A DNA stretch of 40,875 nt, taken from the IMG/VR virus record IMGVR_UViG_3300046009_015179, positions 1-40,875 of that record; one strand, written 5' to 3'. Positions 23,039 through 31,068 of this stretch are shown here, piece by piece; position 1 is the stretch's first letter, and the number at the start of each line of letters is the position of its first letter. The DNA comes from a virus. A program made the position numbers and the translations under genes. The notes below the pieces were generated by a model, which made no database searches, was not told the DNA's origin, and saw only the letters and a list, made by a program, of their open reading frames with translations.

Positions 23039-23605
23039 ATGACATATGAAGCAAGCCCAGAAACTAAATCATTTCAACAACAAATTTTGTATGGAACCAT
23101 ACTTGGTGGATCATCTATTGTCAATCCAACACATGGTAGAAATTGTTATCTTGCAATGAGAGACAATAACCTTAATTGGCTTTCATATAAAATCAATGAA
23201 TTGAAAGATTTTTTTAAGTTAGATAGCACCACTATCAAAAAAGATAAAAACACATATAGATGTTACTCTGTCGCATATCCTTGTTTCAATCAACTTTATC
23301 GATCATTCTATAAAGATGGTAAAAAAACTGTAACTAAAGAAATTTTAGAGTCTCTGAATGATCTTGCTTGGATGGTGTGGTATGTCGATAGTGGTAGGAA
23401 AAGTAAAAGAAAAGTGTATCTTAGGACACAAAAGTTCGGAGAAGAAGGTTCAAATATTATTGCAGAATATTTCAATTCTTTGGATTGCACATGCACAATA
23501 AAGAAACAAAAAGAAAGATTTGAAATAGTTTTTGATAATAAAGGCTCACAAGAATATCTCAAGACATTTTCGCATAGATTGCCAAGCTTTATGGTAAATG
23601 ATTAA
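23039..23605 (+). CDS. free-standing LAGLIDADG homing endonuclease
   Basis: A 188-residue protein from ATG 23039; a TTG at 23015 with GGA upstream is an alternative start. Two LAGLIDADG helices are visible: QQILYGTILGGSSI (about residues 13-26) and LNDLAWMVWYVDSG (about 108-121). Together they form the fold of a monomeric double-motif nuclease. The second keeps the metal-binding Asp (VDSG). In the first, the usual Asp of LGDG is Gly (LGGSS), so a catalytic acid seems lost, unless the subfamily uses another residue. It lies in its own space beside the MGATS array, not inside a recognisable intron. It would promote its own spread, and perhaps exchange of neighbouring fibre genes. Confidence 0.8.
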   Translation: MTYEASPETKSFQQQILYGTILGGSSIVNPTHGRNCYLAMRDNNLNWLSYKINELKDFFKLDSTTIKKDKNTYRCYSVAYPCFNQLYRSFYKDGKKTVTKEILESLNDLAWMVWYVDSGRKSKRKVYLRTQKFGEEGSNIIAEYFNSLDCTCTIKKQKERFEIVFDNKGSQEYLKTFSHRLPSFMVND

Positions 23606-23696
23606 GAAATTAAAATTTTTATGATTTAAATTTGATTCAATTGTTGAATTATCGTATGATTCAATTAGATATTACAACAACGATACATTATGGAAT

Positions 23697-24155
23697 ATGA
23701 CCATGAGTACAAAGTGTAGTCTATATTATTGTGAAAATTTTCATCTTTATCGTGAATCATTTGATGAAAAATCAATTTATCTAAAAATCAATAATGAAAA
23801 AATAAAAATAAATATTGAATTTTCATTGCAAGATTTCGCCAAAATATCTGCATGTTTCAATTTTGAGTCTTTGAAAAAACAATCAGAAATTACTAATGAA
23901 GATATAAAAAATTATGTTGAAAATGTAATAAAATTAAGAGATACCGATGGAATTGGATCGCTTTTTGGTATTGGTGTATATGGATCAACTTTATTGCCAA
24001 AAGAAACCCAAATTGAGAACGGTATTAATTTCTTTGAAGAAAAAAGAAATTCAATAAAATTACTTCTAGAACAGATAGAAAACAAAAAAACATACGATAT
24101 ACCATTTGGTCTAGAAGATATTATTTGTGAGAATTCCAAAGTTGTGAAAATTTAG
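23697..24155 (+). CDS. hypothetical protein
   Basis: A 152-residue protein with a possible alternative ATG two codons in (23703). It has an N-terminal beta-rich part (KCSLYYCENFHLYRESF, SIYLKINNEKIKINIEFSL) and a C-terminal helical part (FFEEKRNSIKLLLEQIENK). No motif, signal or membrane segment recognised. The 3' end overlaps the convergent small cysteine protein by 35 bases. Confidence 0.55.
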   Translation: MTMSTKCSLYYCENFHLYRESFDEKSIYLKINNEKIKINIEFSLQDFAKISACFNFESLKKQSEITNEDIKNYVENVIKLRDTDGIGSLFGIGVYGSTLLPKETQIENGINFFEEKRNSIKLLLEQIENKKTYDIPFGLEDIICENSKVVKI

Positions 24156-24285
24156 ATCTCTCTTTTTCTGTAAACTTTTCTTTATATTCTTTGACGATAT
24201 TCTTGTGGATTTCTTTAATTTTGATGCATTGATTGCATTTTTCTCCACAATAATTCCCATGCTTTGCACAAAAATTATTCATCAT
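24121..24285 (-). CDS. small cysteine-rich protein
   Basis: A 54-residue protein from the ATG at 24285, preceded by AAGGAAGA; an in-frame extension to 24315 lacks a ribosome site. It begins MMNNFCAKHGNYCGEKCNQC, giving Cys/His ligands in a C-x2-H-x3-C-x3-C-x2-C spacing suitable for one zinc, then a basic helix. Probably a mini zinc finger. Function unknown. Confidence 0.6.
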   Translation of the reverse strand: MMNNFCAKHGNYCGEKCNQCIKIKEIHKNIVKEYKEKFTEKERSKFSQLWNSHK

Positions 24286-24321
24286 CTTCTTCCTTAAAAT
24301 AATCAAATATATCATTTATTA

Positions 24322-24360
24322 GTTGCATTAATTTATATATAATTATGTAAATTATGCAAC
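24322..24360. promoter_or_regulatory. imperfect AT-rich palindrome between divergent genes
   Basis: GTTGCATTAATTTATATA.. on the left mirrors ..GTAAATTATGCAAC on the right, seven outer base pairs being perfect (GTTGCAT/ATGCAAC) and the inner arms imperfect. It lies in the 159-base gap between the starts at 24285 (minus) and 24445 (plus), where both promoters must be. Candidate operator or promoter overlap. Confidence 0.4.
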
Positions 24361-24444
24361 ACATCAACAACTCTTTTAAAAACATACAACTCCTTTATCT
24401 ACATACTAATAATAAACTAAAATAAATTTTTTTCAAGGTAATTT

Positions 24445-24789
24445 ATGATTAAAACAAGAGAAGATATTTGGATGCACCTCGATGAATTAAATTGGTCGAA
24501 AGTATTCATCATGTTTTCAGTTAAATACAAAAAAAAATTAAAAATTGTTGATATTGAAATTCAAAGCGTTATGCGTATTACTAAATGTGGGAAAAGTAAT
24601 GTTGATTTGGAAGATGAAATTCGTAAGGAAAAACACTTCCTCACAGAACCAATCTATCAAGAATATGAATATTCAAATTGCAATTATAAAGTAGATGGAA
24701 TGTTGACATGGAACAATGATTTGAAAAAGGTTTTTTTAACTGGGAAAACTACAAAGAAATTAATTGAACAATTTAAAAAAGAAATATGA
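24445..24789 (+). CDS. hypothetical protein
   Basis: A 114-residue protein, start after AAGG. No family recognised. It has an aromatic helical N-terminus (REDIWMHLDELNWSKVFIMF), a basic middle, and a Cys pair (C57, C79) with no obvious metal spacing. No signal or membrane segment. Ends 25 bases before the secreted Tyr/Asn-rich protein on the same strand, so probably cotranscribed. Confidence 0.6.
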   Translation: MIKTREDIWMHLDELNWSKVFIMFSVKYKKKLKIVDIEIQSVMRITKCGKSNVDLEDEIRKEKHFLTEPIYQEYEYSNCNYKVDGMLTWNNDLKKVFLTGKTTKKLIEQFKKEI

Positions 24790-24814
24790 ATATATATTCA
24801 TAAAGGAGCATACG

Positions 24815-25111
24815 ATGAAATCTTTAATTTTGGCTTTGGTTATTTTTTTAGGCTTTAGTGGTGTTTCAGAGGCACAATTTATCGTTGTATATCCACAAGT
24901 AAGACACTACAACAACTATAATTATAACAATTATAGATACAACTACAACAACTATAATTATGGTTATAGATATAACAACTACAATTACAATTACAATTAC
25001 AATTACAATTACAACAATAATTGGAACAGATATGTAACGCCAAGTGGATATATGCCATTCAATAATCCATATTTTCACATGGCAACACAAGGAATAGGTA
25101 GAAGCTGGTAA
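24815..25111 (+). CDS. secreted Tyr/Asn-repeat protein
   Basis: A 98-residue protein from the ATG at 24815, with AAAGGAG eight bases upstream; an upstream in-frame ATG has no ribosome site. The signal peptide (MKSLILALVIFLGFSGVSEA, residues 1-20) is followed by QFIVVYPQVRHY. A run of NYNYNY/NNYNYGYRY repeats (about 29-71) ends in a short tail with MPFNNPYFHMATQGIG. The repeats come from AAC/TAC/AAT/TAT codons. Such Asn/Tyr-rich exported proteins can be adhesive or amyloid-like. A surface role (for example coating the infected cell) is inference. Confidence 0.75.
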   Translation: MKSLILALVIFLGFSGVSEAQFIVVYPQVRHYNNYNYNNYRYNYNNYNYGYRYNNYNYNYNYNYNYNNNWNRYVTPSGYMPFNNPYFHMATQGIGRSW

Positions 25112-25117
25112 GTAAAA

Positions 25118-25453
25118 TTACATCCCACAACCGCCAGAATGCTTTTCTTCCTCTTCCTTGTCGTGTTTGAACGCATGGAAAATATCAGAAATGTAAGCAC
25201 GGGATACAGATATCTTGTACTCCATCCATTCTTCAAGTTGATCATCGGGAGTGAGCATTTGTAACATCATGCTCGCATCATTTATTATATCTTTCAAATT
25301 ACGCATCAACATGTCATTACCATCATCTGAAACTTCATTTCTTAAAGTAGGAGAAGGTATAGATGTCGATGATTCACACATGTCAAAATATTCACTCTCA
25401 CTTATAATGCCAGCTAAGTAAAATTTATAATTTGGATTATTTTTGTCTATCAT
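25118..25453 (-). CDS. hypothetical protein with acidic/His/Cys tail
   Basis: A 111-residue protein from the ATG at 25453 (AAAGGAC upstream); a longer frame reaches 25498 without a ribosome site. The N-terminus (NYKFYLAGIISESEYFDM) looks like a short SHOCT-type helix pair. The middle has two helices around MLTPDDQLEEWMEYKIS. The tail reads KHDKEEEEKHSGGCGM and might chelate metal. Function unknown. Confidence 0.6.
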   Translation of the reverse strand: MIDKNNPNYKFYLAGIISESEYFDMCESSTSIPSPTLRNEVSDDGNDMLMRNLKDIINDASMMLQMLTPDDQLEEWMEYKISVSRAYISDIFHAFKHDKEEEEKHSGGCGM

Positions 25454-25498
25454 GATTATTTGTCCTTTTGATAATAACGAGTATTTTATTTGTTTCAA

Positions 25499-25855
25499 TC
25501 ATTTCTTTTTTATTTCGAACTTACGGACAGAACCTTTTTCTTTGTCCTTAATTCCCATCTCATGTCCAGTTTGATAATCATCATTATTTCCAAACAACTT
25601 AAATTTTTTACCATTCAAAGCATCTGTGTATCCACTATAAAATGACTCTGATATAAGTGTTGTCATCGCACAAGGTTTTGCATATAATACATCATCAGTA
25701 GTCTTGCATAAACTGGTATTTTTAAATTGTTCCTTATCTTTCATAATTCTTGGAAATCCACTGTATTCACCTTCGAAATTCCTATGCCTGATTCTGCCGC
25801 ATCCCGAAGTCACAAAAATAGCAACAACTAAAAACAACATAATCATTTTATTCAT
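25499..25855 (-). CDS. predicted lipoprotein
   Basis: A 118-residue protein with an N-terminal signal (MNKMIMLFLVVAIFVTSGCG). The lipobox VTSGC puts lipidated Cys at residue 19. GGAGA precedes the ATG. The mature part contains two further Cys (50 and 62, possible disulfide) and a basic end. Phage lipoproteins often act in superinfection exclusion (for example T5 Llp) or as o-spanins; neither is indicated specifically. It is one base from the gene downstream. Confidence 0.7.
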   Translation of the reverse strand: MNKMIMLFLVVAIFVTSGCGRIRHRNFEGEYSGFPRIMKDKEQFKNTSLCKTTDDVLYAKPCAMTTLISESFYSGYTDALNGKKFKLFGNNDDYQTGHEMGIKDKEKGSVRKFEIKKK

Positions 25856-25915
25856 ATTATCTCCTAGTCCATTAAAATTATATGATTATCATATATATGT
25901 ATGGGAGAATATAAA

Positions 25916-26275
25916 ATGAACGATGAGAAAAATTTTATAAATGTAAATCAACTGAAACAAGAATTAGAATCATATAAAAAGTTTGCATTCTCCAATAATC
26001 TAATTGCATTGGCTCTATCTCTAACTATGGCTAATGCTACAGAAAAAATAGTAAATAGCATTAGCGAAAATGTATTAATGCCAATTATAAATTACTTTGT
26101 TGATAATGCTGGAGAAAACTGGAGAAATCTTGTTTTTGTGCCAACCGCTGGTCTTGAATTTGAAATTGGATCAATGATGAATGGATTTTTAAAGTTCATA
26201 TTCACTAGCATTATTGTCTATATCTTTTATACAAAGGTTTTTAAAAAAAATGCAAATATTTCAATGGATGAATAA
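25916..26275 (+). CDS. MscL-like mechanosensitive channel protein
   Basis: A 119-residue protein from the ATG at 25916, with GGGAGA upstream (a five-codon-longer frame starts inside that site). It follows the large-conductance mechanosensitive channel plan: a short N-terminal amphipathic helix (ELESYKKFAFSNNLIALAL) runs into TM1 (about 30-55, with TEKIVNSISENVLMPIINYF matching the GKIVxxLVxDxIMP motif). A periplasmic loop with Trp-Arg-Asn-Leu precedes TM2 (about 90-110, FLKFIFTSIIVYIFYTKVF) and a short charged tail. TM1 is less Gly-rich than bacterial MscL, so gating may differ. It may protect the infected cell from osmotic stress or help lysis or DNA entry. The stop overlaps the methyltransferase gene. 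Confidence 0.75.
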   Translation: MNDEKNFINVNQLKQELESYKKFAFSNNLIALALSLTMANATEKIVNSISENVLMPIINYFVDNAGENWRNLVFVPTAGLEFEIGSMMNGFLKFIFTSIIVYIFYTKVFKKNANISMDE

Positions 26276-26921
26276 ACATATAATACCAAGAAAATTCGAA
26301 AAAATAAGAATAGGAAATAACAAAGATGGAGGATATGTTCTTCCTAAAAAATGTATCGATGAAGGTGATCTTTGTATTTCTTTTGGATTGGGAAATAATA
26401 TTACTTACGAAAAAGATTTATTGAATAGGAATAAAAAAGTTATTGGATATGATATTGCATTAAAAACACGACACGCATGGGCAAGAAAAATGAAACTTGA
26501 TACCTATGAAGAATTCGCAAACATACCAGAAGTACAACAATCTAATAAAATAGTTCTAAAGATAGATACCGAAGGTTCGGAATGGAATTTTTTTGAAACA
26601 ATGAATATGCAACATTTTGAAGAAAAAATTTCTTGCTTTGCTTTTGAATTGCATCTCCATATGAATCCTAAAAAAACACCATTATCAGTTATGGAAAAGA
26701 TGCTTGATACACATTATGTCGCTCATGTTCATGGGAATAATTATGGAAATTGTAAGGAACTAGTTCCAGTTGCATTGGAAATTACACTGGTAAATAAGAA
26801 ATATTTTGACAACCCACCAATTGATATTCAAAAATATCCTATTAAAAATTTAGACTATGTAAACAAACCGGGACGCATAGAATTAGATTTGCCTTGGTTG
26901 CATAGTATTAAGCTGTTGTGA
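26268..26921 (+). CDS. FkbM-type SAM-dependent methyltransferase
   Basis: About 217 residues from the ATG at 26268 (ATGAATAA overlap with the MscL-like stop); starts at 26250 and 26214 are also open. The fold shows RIGNNKDGGYVL, then ISFGLGNNITYEKDL (SAM-binding glycine region) and GYDIA. KIDTEGSEWNFFETM is the FkbM/Methyltransf_21 hallmark, and AFELHLHM follows. Such enzymes O-methylate sugars or small glycans. With two epimerases, two glycosyltransferases and the sulfotransferase it completes a glycan-decorating set. The 3' end overlaps the convergent metallopeptidase gene by 39 bases. Confidence 0.85.
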   Translation: MNKHIIPRKFEKIRIGNNKDGGYVLPKKCIDEGDLCISFGLGNNITYEKDLLNRNKKVIGYDIALKTRHAWARKMKLDTYEEFANIPEVQQSNKIVLKIDTEGSEWNFFETMNMQHFEEKISCFAFELHLHMNPKKTPLSVMEKMLDTHYVAHVHGNNYGNCKELVPVALEITLVNKKYFDNPPIDIQKYPIKNLDYVNKPGRIELDLPWLHSIKLL

Positions 26922-27569
26922 TTGAACTTTGTTTGGCTGCATAGTATTAGGCTGTTGTGATTGACCTTTGCTTCGATATGACGCTAGTATAGGTATTTGT
27001 TGGCGAATAACCTGCCAATGTTTGGATACCCAATCTATGAATATTTTTTCAGCCCTTACAGGACCAACTTCACTTGTTGTTCCCGTTGTTTGCAACTCAA
27101 TCTCATGAGTGCATTCGTGAACAATCGTACTGGCTATTTCAATTATAGCATCCAAAGTATCTCCGTGAGTTGCTAAATGCTTTTGAACATTTACACGAAT
27201 TACATCTGATGGCTGTAATTGATTTACATCTATATCTGGAATGTATTTCTTGATAACAGCATTAGGAACTGTATTTAACTTTTGATTCATCATAATGTCA
27301 GAACCAAATTTCATTTTGATCTTGTTTGCAACAGAAGCCCCTACAATTTTTTTATTTTCTGCTGAACTATAAAGACCATAAGCACCTGATTGCAATAACG
27401 CAATGGTGCTTATATTTTTAAGTAACTTCTGACCTGTCAATCTATCGTAAAGTTGTACTAACTTTACTGAATATTTTGCACTTTTATATGCAGAATCAAT
27501 TTGGGTCTCATCGACATTTTCTGTGCCAATGGTAGAACCTTGCTCATAAAACCATTTTGAAAAATTCAT
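26883..27569 (-). CDS. HExxH metallopeptidase-like protein with capsid-targeting-like leader
   Basis: A 228-residue protein from the ATG at 27569 (GGAAGG five bases upstream; a four-codon-longer frame overlaps this site). It starts MNFSKWFYEQGSTIG, matching the leader pattern. The core has the zinc-protease motif HECTHE within IASTIVHECTHEIELQ (about residues 144-159). EVGPVRAEKIFIDWV follows, giving a possible third ligand (Glu). The tail has a twice-repeated Gln/Asn/Pro unit (SQQ-P/L-NTMQP), encoded by a 30-base near-repeat. No signal peptide. It is likely packaged in the head and could act in the host cell on entry; this is inferred from leader similarity. A lytic or peptidoglycan role cannot be excluded. 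Confidence 0.75.
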   Translation of the reverse strand: MNFSKWFYEQGSTIGTENVDETQIDSAYKSAKYSVKLVQLYDRLTGQKLLKNISTIALLQSGAYGLYSSAENKKIVGASVANKIKMKFGSDIMMNQKLNTVPNAVIKKYIPDIDVNQLQPSDVIRVNVQKHLATHGDTLDAIIEIASTIVHECTHEIELQTTGTTSEVGPVRAEKIFIDWVSKHWQVIRQQIPILASYRSKGQSQQPNTMQPNKVQSQQLNTMQPRQI

Positions 27570-27612
27570 AATACCTTCCATGAAAGTATCTATGATTCAA
27601 AATGTTATTTTA

Positions 27613-27903
27613 TTACTGAGGAATTTGAATTCCACCAGAAGATGCAACCACAATCCCACTGCCAAATTTGCTGTTGTATGCGTTTTTAATCTCATCGTCT
27701 GGCTCTCCATACGCAACAATATGAGACTTATTTATGGTCATTTTTTGATCTTTGGCAAAAGGTGCATATGGCATCATACCAACGCCTTCTCTTGAAATGG
27801 CAAAAATCATCGGATTCTTTAAAACAAAAGTATCATTATCAGAAGATAAAGTTTGTGCAAGAACATCTTCACCAGTAGAAATCTTTAAATATTCAATTTT
27901 CAT
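27613..27903 (-). CDS. small beta-barrel protein, possibly Sm/Hfq-like
   Basis: A 96-residue protein, start after AAGGAGA. The sequence YLKISTGEDVLAQTLSSDND, then VLKNPMIFAISREGVGMMPY, APFAKDQKMTINKSHIVAYG and EPDDEIKNAYNSKFGSGIVV alternates strands. It matches a short protein widely found in T4-like phages, especially cyanophages. The opening (G-x-x-V-x-A, then L-x-N-P) and its size suit an Sm/Hfq-like barrel. It may bind RNA; not proven by sequence. Confidence 0.65.
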   Translation of the reverse strand: MKIEYLKISTGEDVLAQTLSSDNDTFVLKNPMIFAISREGVGMMPYAPFAKDQKMTINKSHIVAYGEPDDEIKNAYNSKFGSGIVVASSGGIQIPQ

Positions 27904-27946
27904 AATGTATCTCCTTAGAAAGATTTAACTTAAAAGAATATAACAC

Positions 27947-28303
27947 TTATGTTTCTAATTGTAAATCATTTATAATTTCTTTTGTTTCTTTTTCATGAGT
28001 TTGCATAACTTCTTTTTCGATTTCTGGCTTTCCTTTGATCAAATTGATAATTTCAGCCAAACCAACAAAAGGCAATGCAGCAATAATGCTAGAACCCGGA
28101 ATCGGAGATAAAGTGCCTAGTAATGCCACTCCTATGATGATTTTAGCCATGTTCTTGCCATATTTGACTGATAGTCTCTCATAATGATTTTTGATTTTTT
28201 CAATGATTTTAGATGGCGAAATAAAGTCGGCAATCCCTTCCCTATAAAATTCATAAGGTTTGAAATTACTGACTATTTTCCATTCTGAATATGATAGCAA
28301 CAT
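27947..28303 (-). CDS. hypothetical membrane protein with leader-like start
   Basis: A 118-residue protein starting MLLSYSEWKIVSNFKPYEFY; SYSEW fits the shared leader pattern, close to MLSYKNWKSL of 1068-1901. A charged helix is followed by one hydrophobic hairpin (about residues 53-90, AKIIIGVALLGTLSPIPGSS, then IIAALPFVGLAEIINLI) with a Pro-Ile-Pro turn and a polar tail. No SD. It lies three bases after the homing endonuclease stop. Perhaps a packaged membrane-active protein; speculative. Confidence 0.6.
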   Translation of the reverse strand: MLLSYSEWKIVSNFKPYEFYREGIADFISPSKIIEKIKNHYERLSVKYGKNMAKIIIGVALLGTLSPIPGSSIIAALPFVGLAEIINLIKGKPEIEKEVMQTHEKETKEIINDLQLET

Positions 28304-28306
28304 GAT

Positions 28307-29446
28307 TTATTTAGTTTTTTTTCTTATCTTTTCGATAAAAGATCTCATATTTTTTTCATTATAAACATGACCAAATAAATTGATTTCTGTCCAAACCTCA
28401 AACGATATACCAAGTTCTTTTGCTTTTATTTTAGCAGCATTGATTTTACATATGACAACTTCATCACTTAACCATTTCTCTGGTTTTACTTCGACTAATT
28501 TTTTTGATTCATCTTTATATTCTATTAAGATATCAATGATGTAGGAGGAGGTTATTTCTTTTATTGGATTAAAATATTCAACTTCAATTTTTTCTACAAA
28601 ATAATTTTTTACAAAATCGTCTTCGTCTAATTTTAAATATGCTTTCTTCTCATAGGACGATCTATAAAATACTCTTCCAGCTTTTGAAGATTCATGCCAG
28701 CCACTCAAATGATGAAGTTTTGGATCAAAACCTTTTTTGTATTGTGCGACAGTAGCTTTTGAAATATTCTCTTTATGCTCTCTGGTGAACCCTCCAGTTT
28801 CTTCAAGCATTTTCTTTCTGCCTTCTGAAATATTTTGGCAATGCTCTTCAGAAAATTCTTTTCCCATGTGGGATTCAGACATTTTTTGTTTTGTTTCTTC
28901 GGAATGAACTTTTCCTAACATTCCATTAATGCAATGATTTTCGATAATATTTTTTGTTGCTCTGGCTATACCTTCTGGATTATTTTTCATGTAATTACTT
29001 AGTTTTTTCTTAAACTCTTCGCTACGCTTGATTCCAGTAAGACTCATGCGAATTTTTTCTTTTTGTTCTTCGCTAATTTCTTTTCCTAATTGAATGCAAC
29101 TTTTACAAAGCTGTAAATACGGTTCTTGTAATGAACCATAATAATTGCGTTTTTTCATTTGACGGCAATGATTTCCATCGTGTTTTGGATGAGGACAATA
29201 AACATTAACAATTTCTTCTGTTTGTCGATTTTCTCCAACTTTGTTTACTGGATTGTTGTGATGCATATAACATTTTCTGCAGATAAAACTTTCGCCATCA
29301 TTTTTTAATATGTTTCTTTTGGCTGGTTGCTTTCCAATGATAATAATTTCATCTTTTGGTTCGTGTTGTGGATGATCACAATTTATCTCAATCTTTTCTA
29401 TATCTTTAAATGTTATATACTTAAATTTAAATTCTTCTATATTCAT
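28307..29446 (-). CDS. homing endonuclease: zinc fingers, NUMOD3 repeats, PD-(D/E)XK nuclease domain
   Basis: A 379-residue modular nuclease. N-terminal cysteine/histidine pairs (CDHPQH, CRKCYMHH, CPHPKHDGNHC, CKSC; residues about 23-117) form zinc modules. Four NUMOD3-like DNA-binding repeats follow (about 130-230), with GIKRSEEFKKKLS, GKVHSEETKQKMS and GKEFSEEHCQNIS clearest. The C-terminal domain has Glu266 (SSYEKKAY), Asp305 (YIIDILI) and Glu319-x-Lys321 (LVEVKPEKW), the PD-(D/E)XK active site in a TnsA-like arrangement. AAGGAG precedes the ATG. It stands just downstream of the capsid gene terminator, a typical site for a free-standing homing gene targeting a conserved head gene. Confidence 0.85.
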   Translation of the reverse strand: MNIEEFKFKYITFKDIEKIEINCDHPQHEPKDEIIIIGKQPAKRNILKNDGESFICRKCYMHHNNPVNKVGENRQTEEIVNVYCPHPKHDGNHCRQMKKRNYYGSLQEPYLQLCKSCIQLGKEISEEQKEKIRMSLTGIKRSEEFKKKLSNYMKNNPEGIARATKNIIENHCINGMLGKVHSEETKQKMSESHMGKEFSEEHCQNISEGRKKMLEETGGFTREHKENISKATVAQYKKGFDPKLHHLSGWHESSKAGRVFYRSSYEKKAYLKLDEDDFVKNYFVEKIEVEYFNPIKEITSSYIIDILIEYKDESKKLVEVKPEKWLSDEVVICKINAAKIKAKELGISFEVWTEINLFGHVYNEKNMRSFIEKIRKKTK

Positions 29447-29542
29447 GTTAAACTCCTTGTGATTTCATTCTACACGAAATCTGTTTTTTAGTCAATCATA
29501 AAATTTTGATCTTTTTCTAAAAATTTTCTTTTAACAAAAAAA

Positions 29543-29572
29543 AAGAACCCAACTATCATTAGTTGGGTTCTT
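29543..29572 (-). terminator. strong terminator after the major capsid gene
   Basis: AAGAACCCAACTA (29543-29555) pairs with TAGTTGGGTTCTT (29560-29572), a perfect 13-bp stem with loop TCAT. On the minus strand it is followed by a run of T. It lies 31 bases after the major capsid stop and closes the leftward head operon. Confidence 0.9.
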
Positions 29573-29603
29573 AAATTTTTACTATTTTTATAGAGAGTAA
29601 AAA

Positions 29604-31034
29604 TTAAATAATAAAGTTAGCAATCGACATTCTTGCGTAGAATTTAGCACCTTCCCTTAACAATTTTTTTCCGTATCTTGTCAAAATACCTTTTCTGGGG
29701 CAAAAGCTCTCTGGATCGAGAACAACAGGTGTCTGAGTAAGAGGAACATAAGGGCAGTAGAAATATCCTGAGTCAAGATATGAATCGCCTTTATAGCCCA
29801 TAAGGATTTGATTGCTTTGGAACAATGGATCTTTATATAATCTCCAACGATTGTTCACAGTTCCGACATACTGGATGCCAAGGGAGCTAGTGAATGTTTC
29901 GCTAGGAGCAGGAGCGAAACCAGCGGTTGCGGTTTCGAAGATCGAAGCAACTTCGGGAGATGTAACGATGAAGTTAGCACCACCACGAAGGGTCTTACGA
30001 TGAATAACGGAGGAAATTTCAACGATCTTCACATAGAGAGATTCGTATTTTTCCTTGATGGTATCACCTAAGGAGGTGTTGAAGTCCCAAGCGGTTACAG
30101 TACCAGCATTTTGACGGAGGTCGGTGAGGACTTCACGATCAATTTCAAGATTAATTTCTTGAGCAAGAACTGCGGTCAATTCGGCTTCAGCGTCCAAGTT
30201 GTGTTGCGAACGAAGATCTTGTTGAGCTTCATAAGACCATACAGCCTTCAACTTACGGGTCTTGGCGGTAATATCTTCAGATTCAACAACGAGGTTGATT
30301 TCTGGAAGGTCTTGATTACATTCAAGATTAGATTCGTAGCTCATTACTACGCTATTTGCACCGGGATCGCTATCCCAAGTCAATGTCAATGCACCACTGG
30401 TCAAATCAATTGTGCCAGTAGATACAGCGGGTGAAGGTGAGCCAATTTCAGTTTTATTGAATGTGCCACCAGCACTAAAATTGAATGTATATACTGCTGT
30501 AGCACCATCATAGATAGTACCAGTAATAGTACCAGCCAAAATTGGTCCTCGTTCAAGTGTGAAGTTGGAAGTGGTATCGCCACCTGCATCTACTAGTCTC
30601 TCGTTTTGAACGAACTGGTGAGAATAGAAGATATCAAGGTTTGCAGTACCATCAGCCTTCTGCATCAAGGAGTTTGCGTCATCACCGGGGAAGCCGCCAT
30701 TATTATCTGCACCACGGGTAGCACCCTTATTGGATGAATAGCGGAAGCGGAGATAATAAACAAGACCAGTAGGTCCAAGCAAAGGCTGGACGGATACGAT
30801 CTTATTAGCGATCAACTGTGGGTAAATCCTACGAACCAATGGTATGGAGATTCGTTTGAATTGTGCGATGTCAGCGGTGTCGGTAGACACTTCGTTGATA
30901 AGGCGTTGGTTTTCGAGAAGAACTGCTGTGGCTGCACGAGTATTACGGTCTTCGATTCCATTGAGGAGACCAGTTTTAGCCCAGCGTCCTTCTAACTCTT
31001 TAGCTTCATTTAAAAATCTAGCATTAGCGTTCAT
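29604..31034 (-). CDS. major capsid protein, T4 gp23-like
   Basis: A 476-residue T4-type HK97-fold capsid protein. Family marks are IPLVRRIYPQLIANKIVSVQ (about residues 66-85) and PLLGPTGLVYYLRFRY (about 86-101), the gp23 P-domain entry. A long insertion (about 130-230) and ETFTSSLGIQYVGTVNNRW come later. MGYKGDSYLDSGYFYCPYVP, RYGKKL and a short C-terminus complete it. T4 gp23 loses 65 residues to the prohead protease; here LINE/V (about residue 51) or FLNE/A (residue 10) are candidate cut sites. AAAGGAAA precedes the ATG. Base composition is richer in G/C than neighbours, as expected for the most expressed gene. Confidence 0.95.
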   Translation of the reverse strand: MNANARFLNEAKELEGRWAKTGLLNGIEDRNTRAATAVLLENQRLINEVSTDTADIAQFKRISIPLVRRIYPQLIANKIVSVQPLLGPTGLVYYLRFRYSSNKGATRGADNNGGFPGDDANSLMQKADGTANLDIFYSHQFVQNERLVDAGGDTTSNFTLERGPILAGTITGTIYDGATAVYTFNFSAGGTFNKTEIGSPSPAVSTGTIDLTSGALTLTWDSDPGANSVVMSYESNLECNQDLPEINLVVESEDITAKTRKLKAVWSYEAQQDLRSQHNLDAEAELTAVLAQEINLEIDREVLTDLRQNAGTVTAWDFNTSLGDTIKEKYESLYVKIVEISSVIHRKTLRGGANFIVTSPEVASIFETATAGFAPAPSETFTSSLGIQYVGTVNNRWRLYKDPLFQSNQILMGYKGDSYLDSGYFYCPYVPLTQTPVVLDPESFCPRKGILTRYGKKLLREGAKFYARMSIANFII

Positions 31035-31068
31035 ATTAAAATTTCCTTTTACTGTTAGAATTTAGCTT

